From Pempheris klunzingeri (lineage: Eukaryota > Chordata > Actinopteri > Acropomatiformes > Pempheridae), in the NCBI RefSeq assembly GCF_042242105.1, contig NC_092016.1, forward strand, positions 27,780,501-27,844,500: a stretch of 64,000 nt of DNA, written 5' to 3'. Numbering within the stretch: position 1 is the stretch's first letter; the number at the start of each line of letters is the position of its first letter. This document shows, one piece after another, positions 1-25,403 of the stretch. The notes beneath the pieces are model-generated. The model was not told the origin of the DNA. It searched no databases and worked only from the letters and a program-made list of their open reading frames with translations. A program made the translations under genes and the position numbers.

Positions 1-897
1 TGCTCCAACCTGCTGATTAAATTAATAGATAAGCAAGTATTATTATTACGGCCCTCATAGGATCATTTTCGGCCACTGCAGGCACTGAAAAAGCTCTAAA
101 TACCCACTGTACACTACCTGCTCAGCAGACAGCGGCAGAAAGACATGTTTAGCAAGTAGCTGCTTTACACTGATCATTTTAGCAGCAAAAAATATTTTTC
201 GTGCAATAATGGGACTATAACTTGCATTTCATTGAGCTACCCTGTGTTGTTGAAAGTCAAATAAATGAATCTTGTCCCTAAAGGATGTCTCATGAGTTGA
301 CAGTGACTAAAATCAAAGCTAAAAGAAAGTACATCGATCAGGTGTCCTGAAACATGACCCCAAATGAATGATAATGTTGCTCTGTAACTGCCTTAAGTGT
401 AAATCAGCCTGTAACTGTTGGACATTTAGATAAGCAATTGTTTGCTAACAAGTTCAGCATATTAACAGCAGTTATTTTTATTAACTGCTGGTATGTCAGT
501 GTTCTGCTGTCCCCAGATGGCCAACAAAAAAAAAAGTTATTGCAGGTTTAAGACTTAGCAACATCTCCAATGATGTTAAGGAATTCAGAGTGTTATTTTT
601 GAGTTCTGTATTCCTCCACTCATTGAAATACAAGTTGTAGATAACAAAACTGCACTGCAAAAACATTAAACTGGACAATTTTCTGTTGTCAGCATTTTTG
701 TTGACGACACACGAGCTATACTTCCTAGATTGTTTTGTTGCTCATACTTAAAAATGAAAACATACCGAACTGTTATGTTCTGTCTTTTCTGAATAACACA
801 ATGCAGCATTAAAAAACAAATGCATAGCTGTTTGATGTGGTCTAATTTTGAAATTAAGATGCAAACTAGCATTTTCATGACTCCTGTTGATTCGTAG
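1..897 (+). other. zc3h18 intron (upstream part)
   Basis: No coding exon is visible here. It ends in an acceptor AG at 896-897, just before a Ser/Pro-rich exon that matches the middle of ZC3H18. The CCCH zinc finger and the acidic N-terminal half of the protein must lie left of the window. The reading frames in this stretch are AT-rich and show no domain. Confidence 0.7.
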
Positions 898-14580
<13,683 letters not shown>

Positions 14581-15600
14581 ACAGAAGCCCGCTCCTCGCC
14601 TGTTCGCCTGCCTGCCACTCTGCCTGCCTGTTGGCCTTGTGAGCCAGAGAAACACTGATGGAGTGTTTTTCCCCTGCCTTCAATGGACGTATAAAAATGT
14701 TGTATGGTTCATGTATAATGGCTATTGTGTAAGTGAACAGGAAGTGGCTCTTACAAAAACCATCTTCTGCTTGTTTGCCCTCAGAGGAGGTTTGGCTCTG
14801 CTCCATTCTAGAGTGTTGTTCACTCCCATATGCCCGACTGTAGCGCCCCTTAATAGCCTTTGAATGTCTCAGCTGCAGTTTACCTCATCAGTGAGAGACA
14901 GGAGGAAACCTTTAGGCATTTGGTGAGGGAGGGACGTCTCAGGAATGGAGTGTGTAGGCTTTACAGTACAGAAACAGAAGAGTAGTAAGGTACACTCGAT
15001 CCCTTGCTTCTCACTCTGTTCCTTCAGTGAAAAGGAAGCATCTTCCTCATTCGATGTGATGAATAACAGATTTATACACATTGAATCTACTACTTTCTGT
15101 CTTTCTCTGCCCCATTGTCTCATCTTGTTCTCTTACATCTTTTCTTGAGTTTCCTGTGTGTGGAGCGATGTGTGCTGGGTCAGCTCTACAGGGTTCTGAC
15201 AACCAGGGTTTCACAACGCTTATTTGTAAAAATCAATACAATTCTTGATTATTCGTATTCAGCCCCTGTAAGCAATCACAAGCTTTTTTCTCAGCGGGCC
15301 CATCTTAAACCAATGACTCGTCTGCATTCTGTGTTTTAGGGCAGTGTTCAATGTCACTCCTTGTACAATAATAGTAAGTCATCAGATTCTTTCAAGTGTA
15401 TGATTATAGACAACAGTGATGTGAAGTATTGCTTTTTTTTTAATCTACAGCATTTTGTTTTCTTCTTAGCTCTTCTCAAGTGATAAACCAATGTTTTATT
15501 TGTGTTACATTTTTAGTTGGATGAGTATGAGAGGTGGAATGGGGACACTTAGAGACAAGATATGTCTTGCTTTTGACAAAAGCCTTCTAAATAAACTATT
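14581..15600 (+). other. zc3h18 3' untranslated region and poly(A) signal
   Basis: No open frame of note follows the TAA at 14578-14580. The first convincing AATAAA is at 15590-15595, predicting a 3' UTR of about 1 kb. The true cleavage site cannot be read from sequence alone. Confidence 0.55.
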
Positions 15601-15959
15601 TTGATAAAGAGGTCAGTTGCCTTGTTTTTCTCTGGTGTTGTGGGTGTTTAAATACTGATGTCATGTTTGTGGAAGCATTCAGACAGTACAGTTTGGCACA
15701 AAGAATTTGGATTCTATAAATAATCAGTGTGACTAGGGGCTCTTTTAGACCCCTGTAATATGTTGAACCAGTCCTTTGTGCCAGCTTTGAATGGTTCAGT
15801 CCAAACCTTCGTAGCATTGCAGCAGCGTGGTAGTATTATAAAATGTCATCCACTTTACAACCATCTGGTTTCATAATAGCACCCAGCAGTAGTTTCCTTT
15901 GGATTTGTCAGTGTTGCCACACTTTGGCCACAGCAAGTTCAAATTTGATCTTGTAATTT

Positions 15960-16220
15960 TCAGCCATGCTAGCAGCATCTGCCATGGTACCGGTCACTCA
16001 GTCCAGACTGAAAATGACATTCATGGTCCTCGGAGGATGAACGCTCATGACTTTGGTGGTCCTTCGAGACTTCCTTTAGGCCGTCGTGGCGTTTTTACTC
16101 AAGTCACTTTACAGCTACTGATTGGATTGTCATGACATTTGGTTCAGAACTAACGTTCTTTGGAGGATGAATTATCACTTTGATCCCCAGACTTCTCATC
16201 TAGTACTGTTCTTGTCAAAA
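15960..16220 (+). repeat. Dispersed fish repeat, unclassified
   Basis: It contains AGTCCAGACTGAAAATGACATTC and ATTGGATTGTCATGACATTT. Related wording occurs at about 30900-31015 (reverse orientation, CCAAATTTCATGGCAATCCA) and at 48140-48190 (CAACTATTGGGTGGCTTGCC). I recall this as a high-copy teleost repeat but cannot name its class. Confidence 0.5.
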
Positions 16221-17483
16221 CTTGAGTTTGTTTAGCACTTTGGTTTAAGACCATACACCTGCAAAACTAATAACTCATAAGCCTCATCTGCTAAAAGTGC
16301 AACAGGCTTTAATGTGCAACATGTTGAATATTCTATCTGTTTAACATCAGCATACTGAAAAGCATTCTGGAGTCTCCACACATCATTTAAGGAAGCAGCC
16401 AGCTGAGGACCAGGAAAGAGTGTTTCTCAAACAGCACAGTCTGGTGTTCTTATCCTCCCAAGCAGAGGTGAATGTGGACCTTCCTCTTCTTTTGTAGAAG
16501 ACAACTTTGGATCAAATATTTGTATATTTTTATATATTATCTGATTTGTCACACTTGAGCACAAGTGAGTAGTAATTTCTGCTGAAATGTAGCCAAGCTT
16601 TGACCTCCGTGAGGATCTCCTGTAGTCAAGCTGTATTCCAGGGGGGAGACGAGTAAACGTCATGTTTCAGTCTGTCAACTGGTGGAAGGGAGGAACAAAT
16701 TAACATGCAAGTGAGGTATAATCTAAATGCACAAGGTGTTTTGCATTTAGGAATTCCTTTCCCTCTAAACTGTGACATTTTATATGAACCAGTAATTTGC
16801 TTAGTTTTCCATGACTTGGACATGACTGAATAATCATCCCCATCAGAGCAAGCACACTATTCCTCCACGGAAAGATATATTTACCTGCGGGAACACAGTT
16901 GTTCTAACATGAAGAAATGTTACTTATGATATTTAAAGGAATCCTTTGGGTTTGGAGGACAGTGTTCTCAGCAGTATGCCGGCTTAGAGATGCAAACCAA
17001 AAAGCAAATGTGTAAACATCACTGATATTTAACAGCTAAAATGGTCCTTTTTAGAGAGATGGTGGAAGTAAGGCGTCACAACTCTGTGTGTATGGAAAGA
17101 AACCAACAGATCTACTGATGCTAATTGCTAACCTACCTAGGGCTCAGTCATACCACCATTTCTAAAGGGTTTGCCCCCCCCCCCCCCCCCCCCAGTCAGC
17201 GGATTCTTTGGGAATGTGCAGTAAATTCATGCTGTGTGTTTGTGAAGTTCAACGTTGATGAACTTTGACATGAAAATTTGGAACACTGGACCTGATCTGG
17301 AACTGAAACTGTCTTGAGGGTCCTGTCGTTGCTGACTCAGCCCGTGTGACTGATTCTGATTATCGATATGTGACATTATTAGATTGTTAATACTGATGCA
17401 GCTTCTCGAGGTATGACTAATTGTAATTACTTTATACACATTTAAGTATTAAATCCAATGGTTCTCGATCCATGGGTCAGACT

Positions 17484-17735
17484 GCCATATTAAATTCATT
17501 TGTACAGCACCTTTCTAGTCATTTCAACTACTCAAAGCGCTTTTACATCACATCCTCATTCACACATCATTCATTCAGGAGGAATCTGAGTTGGAGGAGA
17601 CTGTTCTTTCACACACTGAAGCTGCTTCAGGAGCAAGTTGGGCTTCAGTGTCTTGCCCAAGGACACTTTGACATGCTGACTCATAGGAGTCAGGGACTGA
17701 ACTGCCAAGCTTCCAACTGATGGATGACCAACAAG
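17484..17735 (-). mobile_element. tRNA-headed SINE
   Basis: Minus-strand copy with a tail (TTTGTACAGCACCTTTCTAGTC) and body matching the SINE at 33.3 kb. The tRNA-like head is degraded (about 17690-17735). A second copy in the same orientation starts 110 bp further on. Confidence 0.7.
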
Positions 17736-17847
17736 ATGCATCTTGTAGGGTCGTGAGATGATTAACAAAAAACAAAGTTCTGCTAAGCAGGCTTATCTTC
17801 CTTTTACACTTGATAATTTTACTTCTTCAAGTCTCAAACTGTTACTT

Positions 17848-18068
17848 TGATGGTAAGTGGTCTGTATTAGTATATTTCTAGGCATCTACATTCCATCCTC
17901 ACACATTATTTATTCAGGAGGAATCGTTCTTTCAGGAGGAACTGTTCTTTCACACACAGTCACACACTGAAGGAGTGACTTGGGGTTCAGTGTCTTACTT
18001 CGACACGCTGACTCATAGGAGCAGGGGATCGAACCACCGATTGAGGGACGACCCCCTGAGCCACCCAT
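17848..18068 (-). mobile_element. tRNA-headed SINE
   Basis: A second minus-strand copy close to the previous one. Read on the minus strand, the head has GGTGGCTCAGGGGGTCGTCC near 18060 and GGTTCGATCCCC near 18020, both good box A/box B-like sequences. The internal body is shortened. Confidence 0.7.
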
Positions 18069-18269
18069 GAAATCATGTGAGGATTTTTTTTTGAGGACAA
18101 ATTGCTCTTTGGTGTAACTGCTATACATTTTATTGGCAGAACTCAAAGACACTTTACAAAAGGTTAAAAATACACATTAAAAGCTTCGGTTCTGAAGAGG
18201 TGAGGTTCGATATGTTTTTGCGGGATCGGTGCAGTCTCTAATGGGATCTGTTGTTGGGTGGAGAGTGGA

Positions 18270-18445
18270 GGTTCTGGAGGACAGGGATGATGTGGTCTCA
18301 TCAGGTTAATTGGCGACACTAAATTCCCCGTAGGTGTGAGTGGTCTTCTGTCTCTATGTGTCTGCCCTGGGACTGACTGACTCAGCTGGGATTGGCTCCA
18401 GCTCACTAGGCTAAGCAGTGTAGACAGTAGATGGATGGATGGATC
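18270..18445 (+). repeat. SINE-like repeat tail ending in (ATGG)n
   Basis: It contains GGTTAATTGGCGACACTAAATT, GTAGGTGTGAGTGG and GGGATTGGCTCCAGCTCAC, and ends in ATGGATGGATGGAT. The same wording appears at 62450-62620 and, in part, inside a MITE at about 42690-42785. This is a common dispersed fish repeat. Only its 3' part is present here. Confidence 0.6.
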
Positions 18446-20423
18446 ACTGGTACTTGGTGTAGTCCAGTGGCTCCCAATCTAGGGGCAATGAGTCAGGCTC
18501 CACCAAAGGACCCCCAGATAGGAAAGAAGAAAAAACAATGCTGTCACACTACTCCTTTTTTGGACTTTTCTCAGGCCCAACCAGAGACTGATTCTCTGTA
18601 CGGGATCACACTCAAGTGTTTTTACACTACAATCACTAGTCATACAATGATGAGACTGTCAGTGTGCCATCAGGAGGTTAGTAACCATTCACTCACACTC
18701 ACATATTTTGGGTTTTCTGAGCCACAGCCACCACATAGCAATATATTTAAGGTATTTTTGTTCATTTTATGAAATCTTGTCATCAAGTGTTTGGTCAGAT
18801 ATTTTGTCAAATTACTTTTTACTTCAATCAAAATCAAATGTTTCTCCTTTTTTGAACTGATGGACTCAAAACAGAGGGTGTACTGCACTGTCCTGGACAT
18901 TCATTTTGGCCGTGGGTATCCATGATCTCGTTCTTTTGGTTGTTACCCAAAGTTCATGACGGTGTTGATGAGGATTCAAACAGATTATATATAATATAAT
19001 ATAATATAATATAATGGGTCTCTCTCTAATTAAAGAGTTTGGTCTAGACCTGCTCTTTATTCAATTCAATTCAATTCAATTTATTTTGTATAGCCCAATA
19101 TCACAACAGAGTTGTCTCACAGTGTTTTACAAAGTTCACTGAAATAAACAAGAAGTTTATGGAAAGAGTCTTGAGATAACGCTGTTGTGAATTGGTGCTA
19201 TATAAATAAAGATTGATTGATTGATTGATAGAGATTGAAAAGTGAATCCCTCTCCACCACAGTGATCTGGTAAAGTGCCAGTATGACTGCTGAAATCTGT
19301 CTGACCATCTCCTGCTCTCTCTAGTTTACCCTCACTCGTGAACAAGACCCCGAAATACTTAAACACCTTCACTTCACAACTCATTCCCAATTAGGATGGA
19401 GCCATCCACTGTTTGAACCACGGCCTCACACATGTAGGCGCTGACTCTCATCCTGACCGCTGCAAACTGCCCCAGTGCATTCTGGAAGTCGCGGTCTGAA
19501 GGAGCCAATAGAAACCCATTCTGTGCAGAAAGCAGAGACGGACCCTAACACTCCTTGAGATCCTGTCCATGAATATGAAACAGTTACAAGAAGACTGGAC
19601 TGCCTTGACAATGCTAACTGATTTGAGCCTGTTAAATCTGCTTTCCAAGTCTTGCCTTGTGTTGTGTGATGAACTTGCAGACTAGCGTAATAACTGTTAT
19701 AACTTGTAATGTATATTATTACTAAAACTTCTATCGACATAATCCTTAAATGTGGTTTTCAAAGTCTGATAAACTAGAAGGTTTGTTCTCATGAATATTC
19801 ACAAATAGTCACATTTTACAGGAAGGAAGGAAGAAATATGTCACTAGTCCAACTGTAACTTTAACTATATTAAACCATATTAACCATAACTATGCAATTG
19901 TTTCTGAGAAGTCCCGGTTATGCATAGAAGCACAAAGATGTTGGTGTTCACACCTGCAGTAGCTTCGCACTGTTGAACACACTCAAAGGGGACTGACCAG
20001 TGGAAACTTAATCGTGAATGCCCGACACATTCCTGCTGATGAGAGGACATTCCCCTCTGTTGAAATTTAAAAGTTACGGTGCCTTTTTATCCTATGTAAA
20101 TACATTATTAATCAATAAGCAATAAAGCTATGCTGAGATGAATTTACTCATACATACACACACACACACACACTCATGCACACACAAACATGCACACACA
20201 GACACTGTAACACCACGTCACCGAGCAACAACAACAGCAACAACATTTCTCTTAGTTTTCTAATCTGTAGTTTTCTACTAAAATCATTAAAAAACAACAT
20301 GTAATATGAAAGGAGCCAGGAGCAGGGATAAGTTAATGTTTCTTACTTTATTCAGACATGAAGGGACAAGTTTTGAAAGAACCACAGTGCTGGAGGACGA
20401 CAGCATTTTGGATTTTCAAACTA

Positions 20424-20876
20424 TTATGTTGAGTTCCAAATTAATCCGTCATTGATGCTCACACCTTTCTCCCCATGTGTCCACAAATGAATTTGCAAAT
20501 CGAGTTCATCGTTAACATCATGACATAAGAAAGTCTGCTCTCTGTTGAAGAATACACCTGAACCATTCTCATTCCTGCACAAGGCACACACAACCGATGT
20601 CCTTATTTTGACCCAAACCATCATCCTGCTTTTGTTGCAACCATGTTGAACCACGTGTTCATTATTGTTACCATGACAACAAAGGTGTGGGATGCCTGCC
20701 GCAATACAGTCAGGGGCCGTTGCGTCTCTTGTAGACGTGATGCCTTCTCCCTCGTTATCAGACTGAAAAGCCAATGACGACCTCAGACCAGGTTCATCAT
20801 ACAGCGGCCAAGCTTCGAACGGCAGGATATCAGATTGCCTCTTTGTTGATGACATGATGTGGTCTGTATCATGCAT
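20424..20876 (-). CDS. Orphan open frame, 150 codons, unknown
   Basis: I do not recognise this protein. It opens with an ATG at 20876 and runs 150 codons without simple repeats. It has seven cysteines, including HLCCHGN, QHGCNKS and CALCRNENGSG, and an NGSG glycosylation-like site, but no signal peptide or membrane helix. No matching upstream or downstream exon was found, and nothing in the known order around il17c predicts a gene here. A frame of this length can arise by chance in 64 kb, and a piece of an unrecognised repeat is equally possible. Treat as hypothetical. Confidence 0.15.
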   Translation of the reverse strand: MHDTDHIMSSTKRQSDILPFEAWPLYDEPGLRSSLAFQSDNEGEGITSTRDATAPDCIAAGIPHLCCHGNNNEHVVQHGCNKSRMMVWVKIRTSVVCALCRNENGSGVFFNREQTFLCHDVNDELDLQIHLWTHGEKGVSINDGLIWNST

Positions 20877-22827
20877 TGTTTGGGATATTCATCTTCGCAG
20901 TTGGCCTCCGTTAAAATAGAGACTGAATTCTTGTCAGTATTATTTTGATTGTGCAAGGATTTTTATTTCAAGCTTCTCTGCCATGAACCACCATGAAGGG
21001 AACAACCCTTTCTACAGGCTCAGAAGATTTTAATGTCTTTGTACATAGAAATGATTTTTGAGACAACAAAGTAATTACAGTGATCTCAGAAAACGGTTCA
21101 AGACACACGTTTAGTCTCTCTGCATGTTTAACTTAGAGCTGCTGCAGCCGGCACACTCTTATTCTCAGCACAGACTGAAGCTTCAGTGGGTGAGCATGTA
21201 AAAGCAGGACCTTTAGACCGTGCTGACCTACAGTAGTACGGAGTACAGCAGCTTGCACACTGGCCAGACACATTCTAATTTGAGCTGTTTTTATTCCATT
21301 GTGCTGGTGTAGCAGGTCTGTAGTCCTGGTTGTGTTGCTAAGATACAGCCCAGGCCTCTGGGTATAGCTAACCTGCTAACAGGATAAGTTAATTAGATCA
21401 TTTCTGTTTGCATAGCGGCATCATTCATGTTGTTAATGAAACCAGCTCATGAGCTTCCATCATATCCTGTGTGCTCATGCTTGTTTTAGTGTGAGCTCAC
21501 CGTGACACTGTGAGATTTTCTGTTGATAAAGTTCAACAGTTGGCGGCACGCTTTCCGCCGGCAGGTCAGCAGTGCCGATTGTTGGTATTCATGGTAACTA
21601 CACAGATCTTATCCTGTGCACTAACACTAAACAAGACTGCGTGGAATCCTCGTACATGGGCCATATGGGAACTTAGGGGTAATTCCTGGATATTAAATGT
21701 TCATGTGCACTTTTCTGCAGGTGTCCCAGTGATATTTTATCATGAAGTGTACTGAAGTAGATCACGTGACATGATTAAGCGATATCTTTCTAATGCTCAT
21801 CTGCTGCTCAGTGCTGGACTGTCACAGCACATTCTGCCACAACCAGAGACTGCTTCTCTGCGAGGGGTCACAAGCTAAAGGAGTCAGGAACCACTTGTTT
21901 ACTCCTGAACATTATATGTTTTTAATGTAAATTCTCAACCTACAAATGAATTAGCAAGAGAGCGGTAAGAGGTGCTCCCTGTCTTCCTCTAGAGTGTTAC
22001 AGTGTGGGACCACACAGCCGTGGGCTTTACGCCTCGTGCCCTTTTAATCAGTAACATGCGTTGTAGTGTTTCTATGTAGTCTGTTACAGAATGACAGAGT
22101 CTGGACTGGACAGACATCCTTATCTCTCACCCTTAGGGAAACAGAATACATTGTAGAAAGCAGTGTTGGAGGTACACTCCACACTTTGAAGCTTGCACAT
22201 TCATCAGTACTTTTGTTCCCGTGTGACAAAAGAGTTGGTTGTAAAATTCTGGAAGTTTTACACAGATGCCTTGAGACTTCTCTCGAGGTTTCTAAATAAG
22301 GGGAACATTGGAATACACTGAGCCCATGTTGGCGTGTACTCTCTGCTTTCTCTGTTCATTCACTGTCTATGGTTGGGCTAGGGGAACGAGTCCAGGTCAC
22401 CCTTTGGTGGGTGAAAGTGTGTGTATTAATAACATGACAGTCAATAGTGCTGGAACAATCGCTGGGAGCAGGATACAAAGACAACAATGAAGACTCTCCT
22501 GAGCCTTGGTGCCACTGAGCTATAATCATAAAGGTTGTTTAATAATAGCTGTCATTCTATCTCTGGTATGTCTTTTATCTTTGGGATAAACTCAGACAAG
22601 TTGCATTACCTCATCAGAAGTGGCCTGAGTCAGCCCCGGAAGGGGGGGGGGGGGGGGGTGGACAGACCTGGAATTTTTACTTTCTTTCTTGATCGTACCC
22701 TTGAAATGTTTTCACATTTCTAGTCATTTATCTACAGCATCTAAAGAGACTGCACACAGCACTGTGCATGTAGACCTGCCATACAGAAACTCAACAGTGG
22801 TGTTGTTGTTACCTTTTCTATGTTTAC

Positions 22828-22830
<3 letters not shown>

Positions 22831-22898
<68 letters not shown>
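22831..22898. repeat. (TG)n microsatellite
   Basis: A 68 bp pure TG run between zc3h18 and il17c. CA arrays of 20-30 bp follow at about 23060-23088 and 23157-23178, shortly before the il17c start. Confidence 0.95.
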
Positions 22899-22899
<1 letters not shown>

Positions 22900-23054
22900 G
22901 TCTATGGCTAAAACTGTCATGTATGTTTCAGAATGAAATGAAGACAGAATAGAGCATTCTGACACAAGCACATTTCATTCTGTCCTTTTGTTTCTAAATG
23001 AATGATGTAATTAGTATGATAATAATTATTAGGATCTGTGCCCACACAGGAGTA

Positions 23055-23087
<33 letters not shown>

Positions 23088-23357
23088 TATTGAGTGTGAG
23101 TTTATTTTTCTATTGGTGTGTGTGTGGAAAACTCCTGGGCTGTGTGTGTTGTCTCCTGCACACACACACACACACACAGTTACTTGCATTAGAAAAGAGG
23201 AAGTCCAGGAAATAAAGCGCGTTTCCATTTCCTCATGCCACTGGTTTTTCCCAGGGAGGCAACACCGCTCAATAAATAGTGGACATGTGAGCATGATGGC
23301 AGGTAAGAGCTCAGTAGATCCCCTGGTTGGCAGACTGTCCGAGGAGAGACACAGAGG

Positions 23358-24879
23358 ATGGACGTGAAGCAGGTGAGTGACACCGGACCGGACCGGACCG
23401 GACCGGACCGGACAGGTGCTGGTGCTCTCTGCCTTCTCCATCGCTTCAGCTGACTGTCTGTCTGACTGTCTGTCTGTCTGTCTGTCTGTCCGCCCCTCCA
23501 CAGATTCTCATCTTTAGCCTGTTCTTCGTGCCCGTGTGGAGCCGGTGCTATGATGCTCAGGAGCTGGGGGAGGCGGCGGGGAGGAAGCTGCGGAGCCACT
23601 ACCCGCAGCCTCCGCAGCCTCCCTCTGCGGCGGCGCCGGACTCAGCTGCGGTCTGCCCCGTGGAGCTGTACCTGCAGCAGCCCCCACCTCCGCACGTCAG
23701 CGGCAGGTCCCTGTCCCCCTGGAGATATGTGTGAGTACATGGCGTTGCGAGGAAGGGGGGGGGGGGGGGGGGGGGGGGAATACCTCCTTGTGATTGGTCA
23801 GCACGGCAGCGTCCCAGACCGTTGCTATGGGCAACAGCGCAGACTGTAGTGGGTCCTCCTTTTCCAAGTTCCTCTGCTGTCACTAACAATCCATCAGTCC
23901 AAAGAACTTCTTCAGTGAAGTAACCTGAACGTTCTAACTGTGTGGAGGTGAAGGGTGTCAGTGTATCACCACCATGTTACAGGCAGCACTGACAAACATA
24001 ACCTTCAAGTGCTTTAAGTGTCGATGACGTGCTCTGAAAGAGGAGAAAGTCCCCCCCCCCCAGCACCTCTTGCTCTCCAGTGCCTAGATGTGAAACTGCA
24101 CTTCCATGGCTGGTCTGACCTGTCTAACCTGCATTGTTGGATATTAAACCAGTCATCCCCATCTTTCTTGGCTGATTGGACCGATGTTGACTGAGAGGCT
24201 GTCTCTGGGAGGGAGGGGCCCTCGTCATGTCTGAAATGTCTATGAGCTGCTCGCAGTTTCACCACAGACATGATTTCATTTAGATACATGTTTGATGCCT
24301 AAAGAGGTGAAATGATCAAGTCCAAAGGAAGGAAGGTAAATAAGTGTAGCAGTACTTTATATCACTGGATTCATGTAGTGACTCTTCACCGGGGGGGTCT
24401 GAGCCATAGAGCCACTGGGTTTAACACCTACTGGCATTTAGGCCTAAACCAATTACAATTAGTTGACTGGCTGAATCTGTAAAAGACATTCACTTATCAA
24501 CAAAAGAATTTTATATTTACAATACTGTGTGAATCAAGTGCATTTTCAGGAAAGCGTAATTTTATGGGATGTCTTTGGAGAAGCCGCTCACTGAGTCGTC
24601 TTATTCCCTTCCAGACTTCGAACAAAGCAGGATCACTTTCCTTCCACCTATGCGGAGGCCCAGTGCCTGTGTTCAGGATGCATCCTGATTCAGGACAGCT
24701 CAGTCCAGCACAAGAAACTACCAGTGGAGAGCCACAATTACAACTCAGTCCCCATAAAGCAGAGCCGGGTGTTTCTCAAGAGGGAGCTCTGCAGCGATGG
24801 AAAGAAGTACCAGCTGAAGCCGGTGACTGTGGAGGTAACTGTGGGCTGCACCTGTGCCAGAGTGAAGACCTCCGCCTAG
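23358..24879 (+). CDS. il17c: Interleukin-17C cytokine
   Basis: Secreted cytokine of the IL-17 family. In mammals IL-17C is made by epithelium and signals through IL-17RE/RA. Three coding exons, 23358-23372, 23504-23730 and 24615-24879, sum to 168 residues. The five-codon first exon (MDVKQ) joins a hydrophobic leader, ILIFSLFFVPVWS, which gives a signal peptide of about 18 residues. The family marks are SPWRY (76-80) at the end of exon 2, CLCSGC (98-103), LCSDGKKY and VTVGCTC (156-161), the cysteines of the IL-17 cystine-knot-like fold. Extra cysteines sit at 20 and 56. Position just 3' of zc3h18 is the same as in human, which favours il17c over other il17 paralogues. The 3' UTR carries AU-rich motifs. 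Confidence 0.93.
23373..23503 (+). repeat. il17c intron 1: (CGGAC)n and (TGTC)n arrays
   Basis: The first intron is only 131 bp. It contains about six CGGAC units at 23384-23412 and a (TGTC)n/(TGAC) run at about 23455-23490, leading into a pyrimidine tract and the CAG acceptor at 23503. Confidence 0.9.
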
Positions 24880-25403
24880 AGGGGATCTATCAGAGCCACG
24901 CTGCAGTCACTGTGGTGATTCTTCTTCCTGAAAAGTCATTCCAAGCCGGTCCAGCTGGTCTCTGAGAGTTTCATCTGAACACAGCCGACATCCCTTCAGA
25001 CGTCACAACAGCCTCTTCTTATTTATCGTCCTAATGATGACATCATGGGTGATACATGTGTATGTGTGTGGTAGGCCCTTAGAGGCCCTTTATTCTCATT
25101 ATTACGACCTCTTACAGCCCTGCATAGTGCAGCTAAGGTAAAATGGGTATTTACTATGTACCTCTTTTCACATTGATGGCCTTGTCATCGAAAAAAATGG
25201 CTATTGTATAGTTCTTGTATAGTTTTCTGCTTTTATTTAACTACTACTATTTAACTATTACTATTGTAATAATTATCTATTTATTTGGTTTGTTCTGTCA
25301 TGAGTGGAGGAGGACTTTGTATTCATTTATGTTGGATATCTTATCACTTTGTCCCAGTGGGACTCAAAGACTTAAAAGTTCAGCTTCTTTGAAGCAAAAT
25401 AAA
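24880..25403 (+). promoter_or_regulatory. il17c 3' UTR with AU-rich elements and poly(A) signal
   Basis: Several ATTTA pentamers occur after the stop: near 25021, 25150, 25236, 25249, 25280 (in TCTATTTATTTGG) and 25325. They are followed by AATAAA at 25398-25403. Such AU-rich elements are the known decay and translation signals of cytokine mRNAs. Function here is inferred. Confidence 0.6.

Larger units (their letters stand above)
15600..23200. other. Intergenic region between zc3h18 and il17c
   Basis: No recognised gene. Contents are listed separately or are as follows: a dispersed fish repeat (around 15960-16220, with TCATGGTCCTCGGAGGATGA), a 20-base C run at 17174, two SINE copies, a tail-type repeat at 18270-18440, short (TAATA)n and (TCAAT)n arrays near 18990-19085, a CA array near 20155, an orphan frame at 20424-20876, a 17-base G run at 22642, and a 68 bp TG array at 22831. 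Confidence 0.6.

Noticed and set aside
17174-17193. Assembly gap filled with C
   Set aside because: It could be a true C20 run. Flanking sequence is continuous and similar runs occur nearby, so it is reported under the homopolymer finding instead.
22917-23599. Long minus-strand frames opposite il17c exons 1-2
   Set aside because: Antisense shadows built on CA and TGTC repeats, with no recognisable protein.
24564-24965. 133-codon frame over il17c exon 3
   Set aside because: A shadow in another frame. The IL-17 frame through 24615-24879 carries the family cysteines.
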